From the NCBI GenBank assembly GCA_002501085.1, contig DLRL01000023.1, positions 1-9,475 on the forward strand: 9,475 nucleotides of DNA, read 5' to 3'. The DNA is from Gemmatimonadales bacterium UBA7889 (GTDB lineage Bacteria; Gemmatimonadota; Gemmatimonadetes; Longimicrobiales; Gaopeijiaceae). A model generated the notes under the pieces. The model was not told where the DNA came from, ran no database searches, and worked only from the letters and a program-made list of their open reading frames with translations. Positions 6,976 through 9,475 of this stretch are shown one piece after another (position 1 is the first letter of the stretch; every line of letters begins with the position of its first letter). A program made the translations under genes and the position numbers.

Positions 6976-7479
6976 TCAGACCTCTGGTACAGCAGCAATG
7001 CACTCAATCTCAACCCGGGCTCCTAGTGCAAGACCGCTACCAGCGACAGCGGAACGAGCTGGTGGGTCTGATGGAAAGTACTGGACGTAGGCCTCATTAA
7101 CTGCAGCGTAATCGCTAATATCTGCCAGAAACACCGTGCACTTAATGAGGTCTAGTAGGGTGGCGCCAGCAGCATCTAGAATGGTGATGATATTCTCCAT
7201 CGTCTGATGTGTTTCGGGGATCACACCTCCTTCAACCAACTGCGGAGGATTCACACCGGGCTGGGCACCAATTGAACCAGACAAAAAAATTAGATCCCCA
7301 CTCCTCACGGCTGATGAAAACACCGGTAGGCGAGCGACGCCCTCAGGTTGGATGATTTCCTTTCGAGGCCCCATCTCTGGGGTTACTGCCGTGTCTTCTA
7401 TACCTCCACTCTGCCGCTCCTCGAAGGAACATCCAATCAGGAGGGGTAAGAGCAAGGCAGCTAGGATAGAGCGTTTCAT
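6976..7479 (-). CDS. Lipoprotein RidA-like (YjgF/YER057c/UK114) enamine/imine deaminase family protein
   Basis: A 167-residue protein made of a lipoprotein leader and a RidA fold. The signal MKRSILAALLLPLLIGC ends in a lipobox (LIGC, Cys17), followed by about 25 linker residues. The RidA domain spans about 40-165, with GDLIFLSGSIG (61-71), PPARSAV (139-145) and LGARVEIECIA (152-162). R142 and E157 correspond to the substrate-binding Arg105 and the Glu120 of E. coli RidA. The position of Tyr17 appears to be Phe54. RidA proteins hydrolyse reactive enamines/imines such as 2-aminoacrylate in the cytosol; a membrane-anchored, exported member implies an extracytoplasmic imine source or a different job. 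The ATG overlaps the amidohydrolase stop by four bases (ATGA), with GAGAGAGG six bases upstream, so the two are almost surely co-translated. Deaminase activity is inferred only. Confidence 0.88.
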   Translation of the reverse strand: MKRSILAALLLPLLIGCSFEERQSGGIEDTAVTPEMGPRKEIIQPEGVARLPVFSSAVRSGDLIFLSGSIGAQPGVNPPQLVEGGVIPETHQTMENIITILDAAGATLLDLIKCTVFLADISDYAAVNEAYVQYFPSDPPARSAVAGSGLALGARVEIECIAAVPEV

Positions 7480-9209
7480 CTGGAGCCTCTCTCGAATCGG
7501 ATTTCACCACCTACAATTGTCATATCGACCTGAGCACGAGCGATCTCGGCCTCAGGAACCGTCATAATGTCTCTGTCTAGGACTGTTATGTCAGCCAACT
7601 TGCCAACAGTGATAGAGCCTTTGATATCCTCCTCAAACGCGGCATAAGCGTTGTTGATCGTGTAGCTCTGTAGGGCTTCCAAGCGTGTCATTCTCTGGCC
7701 GGGAAAGAACTCATTCCCATCCCTATCCTGGCGAACAACAGAGGAATAAAGAGATGAGATTGGTGAAACATCCTCTACCGGCGTATCAGTCCCGTTCGTC
7801 ACCATCACACCCGCCTCTATAAGAGAACGCCAAAGGTAGGCTCCACTTTCAGCACGCTTTACGCCAAGTCTTGCATAAACCCAAGGCGCATCGGAAGTCG
7901 CATGCACCCCTTGCATGGATGCAATCACACCAAGATCGGCAAAGCGCCGTACATCATCAGGGTGTACATGTTGTGCATGTTCAATCCTCCACCGCATTTG
8001 TCCACCGGCCCCCTCAGGGAAGGTCCGTTCATAGATATCAAGTACTTCTCGGTTCGCGCGGTCTCCAATAGCATGCGTATTCAATTGGAAGCCATGTTTT
8101 GCGGCAAGCTGAGCTGTTGTTTCAATATCGTCCGGCTCTTCAACCCAAAGACCGGTACTGCTCGGCATATCTTCGTAAGGTTCCAGCAGCCATGCTCCAT
8201 GCGATCCAAGTGCCCCATCAATTTGGCGCTTGATCGATCGGACGGTCAGATGGTTTCCTCCATAGCCGATCATTCGATACGAGGGGAGGGCGTCATCCAT
8301 CGATACATTGGATTCGGAACGAACCATAACGTATAGCCTCACGGGAAGGCGGCCCTCGTCAGCGAGCTGCTTAAAGCCGTCTATAGTCGCGAAGCTCGCA
8401 CCCGCATCGTGAAACGTGGTCACACCCTTGGAGAGAGCTTCCTCACCAGCAAGTTCTACCTGATGTGAGAACTCATTCCATTTCTCAGCCTCAGAGAGCT
8501 GAGCCTTTTCCTTCTCTACTACCCGATAGACCAGTCCGTCGGCGTTCTCTCTAAGTAGACCAGTAGCAGAACCGTCAGCATCACGCACAATGGTACCACC
8601 AGGTGGATCTGGGGTCTGATTGTTAATGCCTGCAAGCTCAAGCGCGTAGGCGTTCACAAACGCGGCATGCCCACTGGCATGGCCCAGAACCACCGGATTG
8701 TTGTTGGATACAGCACTGAGTGTCGTATGTGTGGGGACGCCCTCAACGGAACCAGGCGGAACCTCGTTCCATTTTTCTTGATGCCAACCGCGTCCTTCAA
8801 TCCATTGGTCCGGAAATGCACTTTGGACGGCATCTGCTACCATCACCACAATCTCGTCCCAGCTCTCAACTTGGGTGAGGTCGAGAATTGTCTTCGACCT
8901 ACCGAGGCTAGTGTAGTGCCCATGCCCCTCAATGAAACCTGGAAGTGCAAGTCGGCCTGCTAAGTCGATCGTGCTAGTCAATTCTCCGACCAAAGCCGTG
9001 ATCTCTTCGTTAGTCCCTACGGCAATGATCCGGTCTCCCCGAATCGCAATAGCCTGAGCCTCCGGTAAGGCATCATCCACAGTGACAACTTTGCCATTGG
9101 TTAGCACCACATCGGCTAACTCTTGAACTTCATCCGTTGCACAACCCAAGAATGAGGTTGATGCCACCACCAGCATCATGACCAGAAACATGTTGATAAA
9201 GCGTGGCAA
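7476..9209 (-). CDS. Lipoprotein amidohydrolase, family 3 (YtcJ-like)
   Basis: This 577-residue metal-dependent hydrolase probably cleaves an amide, formamide or cyclic C-N bond outside the cytoplasm. Residues 1-23 form a lipoprotein signal ending in FLGC (Cys23). The small beta-sandwich follows (VLTNGKVVTVDD at 35-46), then the barrel: HGH (H96, H98) in LPGFIEGHGHYT, K327 in IKRQIDGALGSHG (a candidate bridging lysine, uncertain), H379 in NTHAIGD, H411 in EHAQH, D475 in NGTDTPVED. The C-terminal segment returns to the sandwich (GKLADITVLDRD). Length is typical of YtcJ-like proteins plus a leader. The start is TTG, chosen because GGAGG lies five bases upstream; the next in-frame ATG at 9191 has no SD. 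It is the first gene of the minus-strand block and faces the divergent M20 gene across 72 bases. Substrate unknown. Confidence 0.92.
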   Translation of the reverse strand: MPRFINMFLVMMLVVASTSFLGCATDEVQELADVVLTNGKVVTVDDALPEAQAIAIRGDRIIAVGTNEEITALVGELTSTIDLAGRLALPGFIEGHGHYTSLGRSKTILDLTQVESWDEIVVMVADAVQSAFPDQWIEGRGWHQEKWNEVPPGSVEGVPTHTTLSAVSNNNPVVLGHASGHAAFVNAYALELAGINNQTPDPPGGTIVRDADGSATGLLRENADGLVYRVVEKEKAQLSEAEKWNEFSHQVELAGEEALSKGVTTFHDAGASFATIDGFKQLADEGRLPVRLYVMVRSESNVSMDDALPSYRMIGYGGNHLTVRSIKRQIDGALGSHGAWLLEPYEDMPSSTGLWVEEPDDIETTAQLAAKHGFQLNTHAIGDRANREVLDIYERTFPEGAGGQMRWRIEHAQHVHPDDVRRFADLGVIASMQGVHATSDAPWVYARLGVKRAESGAYLWRSLIEAGVMVTNGTDTPVEDVSPISSLYSSVVRQDRDGNEFFPGQRMTRLEALQSYTINNAYAAFEEDIKGSITVGKLADITVLDRDIMTVPEAEIARAQVDMTIVGGEIRFERGSR

Positions 9210-9281
9210 GGGGTCCTCCAGTACTGTATTTCGATGGAGGGGGAAGGTGGTCGAGGTTCTCAGGGCGCGCTACTCTCTGAT
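9210..9281. promoter_or_regulatory. Divergent intergenic region between the amidohydrolase and M20 hydrolase genes
   Basis: These 72 bases must hold the 5' control of both divergent genes unless transcripts start further in. I see the minus-strand SD and an 8-bp palindrome CAGTACTG (9219-9226) beside it, but no convincing -35/-10 pair in either direction. The plus-strand gene has no clear SD; the nearest AGGG is about 16 bases before its ATG. Shared control of the two hydrolases is plausible. Confidence 0.4.
9214..9219 (-). promoter_or_regulatory. Ribosome binding site fixing the TTG start of the amidohydrolase
   Basis: GGAGGA on the minus strand, with a CCCC spacer (ACCCC if counted from GGAGG) before TTG at 9209. 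The strength and spacing of this site favour the rare TTG start over the ATG six codons inside. Confidence 0.75.
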
Positions 9282-9475
9282 ATGGATCGGCGACACTTTA
9301 ACGGGCTTGCGGCAACAGGCCTTATAGGACTCAATCTCGGGCCACAGGCTTGGCTCGACCTTTTGTCTGACCAGAATTCGGAGGTCGATGGTCGCCGGCT
9401 GAATCAGCGGATACGCAGGCTTGCAAGCTTTGGTGCTAACGCAGCAGGCGGCATCGACCGTGTTGCATTCAGTGA
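9282..9475 (+). CDS. N-terminus of a Tat-exported M20-family hydrolase (N-carbamoyl-L-amino-acid hydrolase / allantoate amidohydrolase-like), cut by window edge
   Basis: 64 complete codons are visible from ATG 9282, open to the window end. Residues 1-20 are a Tat leader: DRRHFNGLAATGLIGLNLG, followed by a short spacer. Residues 35-64 (VDGRRLNQRIRRLASFGANA, then AGGIDRVAFS) match the typical start of the hydantoinase/carbamoylase branch of M20 amidases, where an RL…L..L..FGA…GGv.R.AfS pattern precedes the catalytic domain. These enzymes hydrolyse ureido or amide bonds such as N-carbamoyl amino acids or allantoate and usually work in the cytosol, so the Tat leader is unusual. The metal-ligand motifs lie beyond the window. 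It is transcribed away from the amidohydrolase across 72 bases. Start choice is supported by the leader, not by an SD. Family call is moderately confident because only the N-terminus is seen. Confidence 0.7.
   Translation, partial: MDRRHFNGLAATGLIGLNLGPQAWLDLLSDQNSEVDGRRLNQRIRRLASFGANAAGGIDRVAFS

Noticed and set aside
6878..7003. N-terminal extension of the Gfo/Idh gene to an ATG at 7003
   Set aside because: The extra 42 residues (Cys-rich then mixed) look non-coding, would overlap the RidA gene by 28 bases, and would bury the Tat motif. GTG at 6877 gives a normal leader.
7902..8336. 144-codon plus-strand open frame
   Set aside because: It is antisense to the conserved amidohydrolase barrel; His/Cys content reflects the complement of real codons.
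6899..9230. Shared ATACAGT (minus strand) before the oxidoreductase and amidohydrolase genes as a common -10 box
   Set aside because: A 7-mer shared twice is weak, and neither copy has a good -35 at 16-18 bases.
1..9475. Transposases, CRISPR repeats, tRNA genes, attachment sites
   Set aside because: No direct-repeat array, tRNA-like cloverleaf or transposase motif was found on either strand; gene order and style are uniform.

Overview
The window is a dense bacterial gene block. Eight genes lie head to tail on the minus strand (read from high to low coordinates), and a ninth starts divergently at the right edge on the plus strand. No tRNA, rRNA, CRISPR array or mobile element was seen. Intergenic gaps are short, with none over 125 bases. 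GC content looks like the mid-50s by eye. The mix of Tat- and Sec-exported enzymes (a GMC dehydrogenase with a gluconate-2-dehydrogenase subunit-3 partner, a Tat-type Gfo/Idh/MocA protein, DUF1080, an M28 peptidase) suggests an environmental heterotroph such as Gemmatimonadota or Acidobacteriota. That assignment is a low-confidence inference.

Layout in transcription order. (1) 9209-7476: lipoprotein amidohydrolase of the YtcJ-like family 3, overlapping a lipoprotein RidA-like protein (7479-6976). (2) 6877-3844: a tightly overlapping trio of Tat-exported Gfo/Idh/MocA oxidoreductase, Sec-exported DUF1080 protein and Tat-exported TIM-barrel isomerase-like protein. (3) 3722-2613: exported M28 metallopeptidase. 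(4) 2520 to the left edge: FAD-dependent GMC dehydrogenase overlapping a Tat/lipobox small subunit that runs off the window. On the plus strand from 9282 is the N-terminus of a Tat-exported M20 hydrolase resembling N-carbamoyl-L-amino-acid hydrolases and allantoate amidohydrolases.

Proposed teamwork. Gfo/Idh + DUF1080 + TIM-barrel matches the gene set of the glycoside breakdown route that proceeds by C3 oxidation, elimination of the aglycone and rehydration. GMC + subunit 3 is the respiratory-chain type of sugar (3-)dehydrogenase; the large subunit has the Cys spacing of the 3Fe-4S site in Burkholderia FAD glucose dehydrogenase. Unusually, every gene product is predicted to be exported, either by its own leader or, for the GMC subunit, as a passenger of its partner. 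This includes RidA, normally cytosolic, and it sits with three C-N bond hydrolases (amidohydrolase, M28, M20). My hypothesis is an extracytoplasmic pathway that dismantles nitrogen-bearing glycosides, with RidA clearing imine/enamine intermediates. No transporter, regulator or cytochrome is visible in the window.
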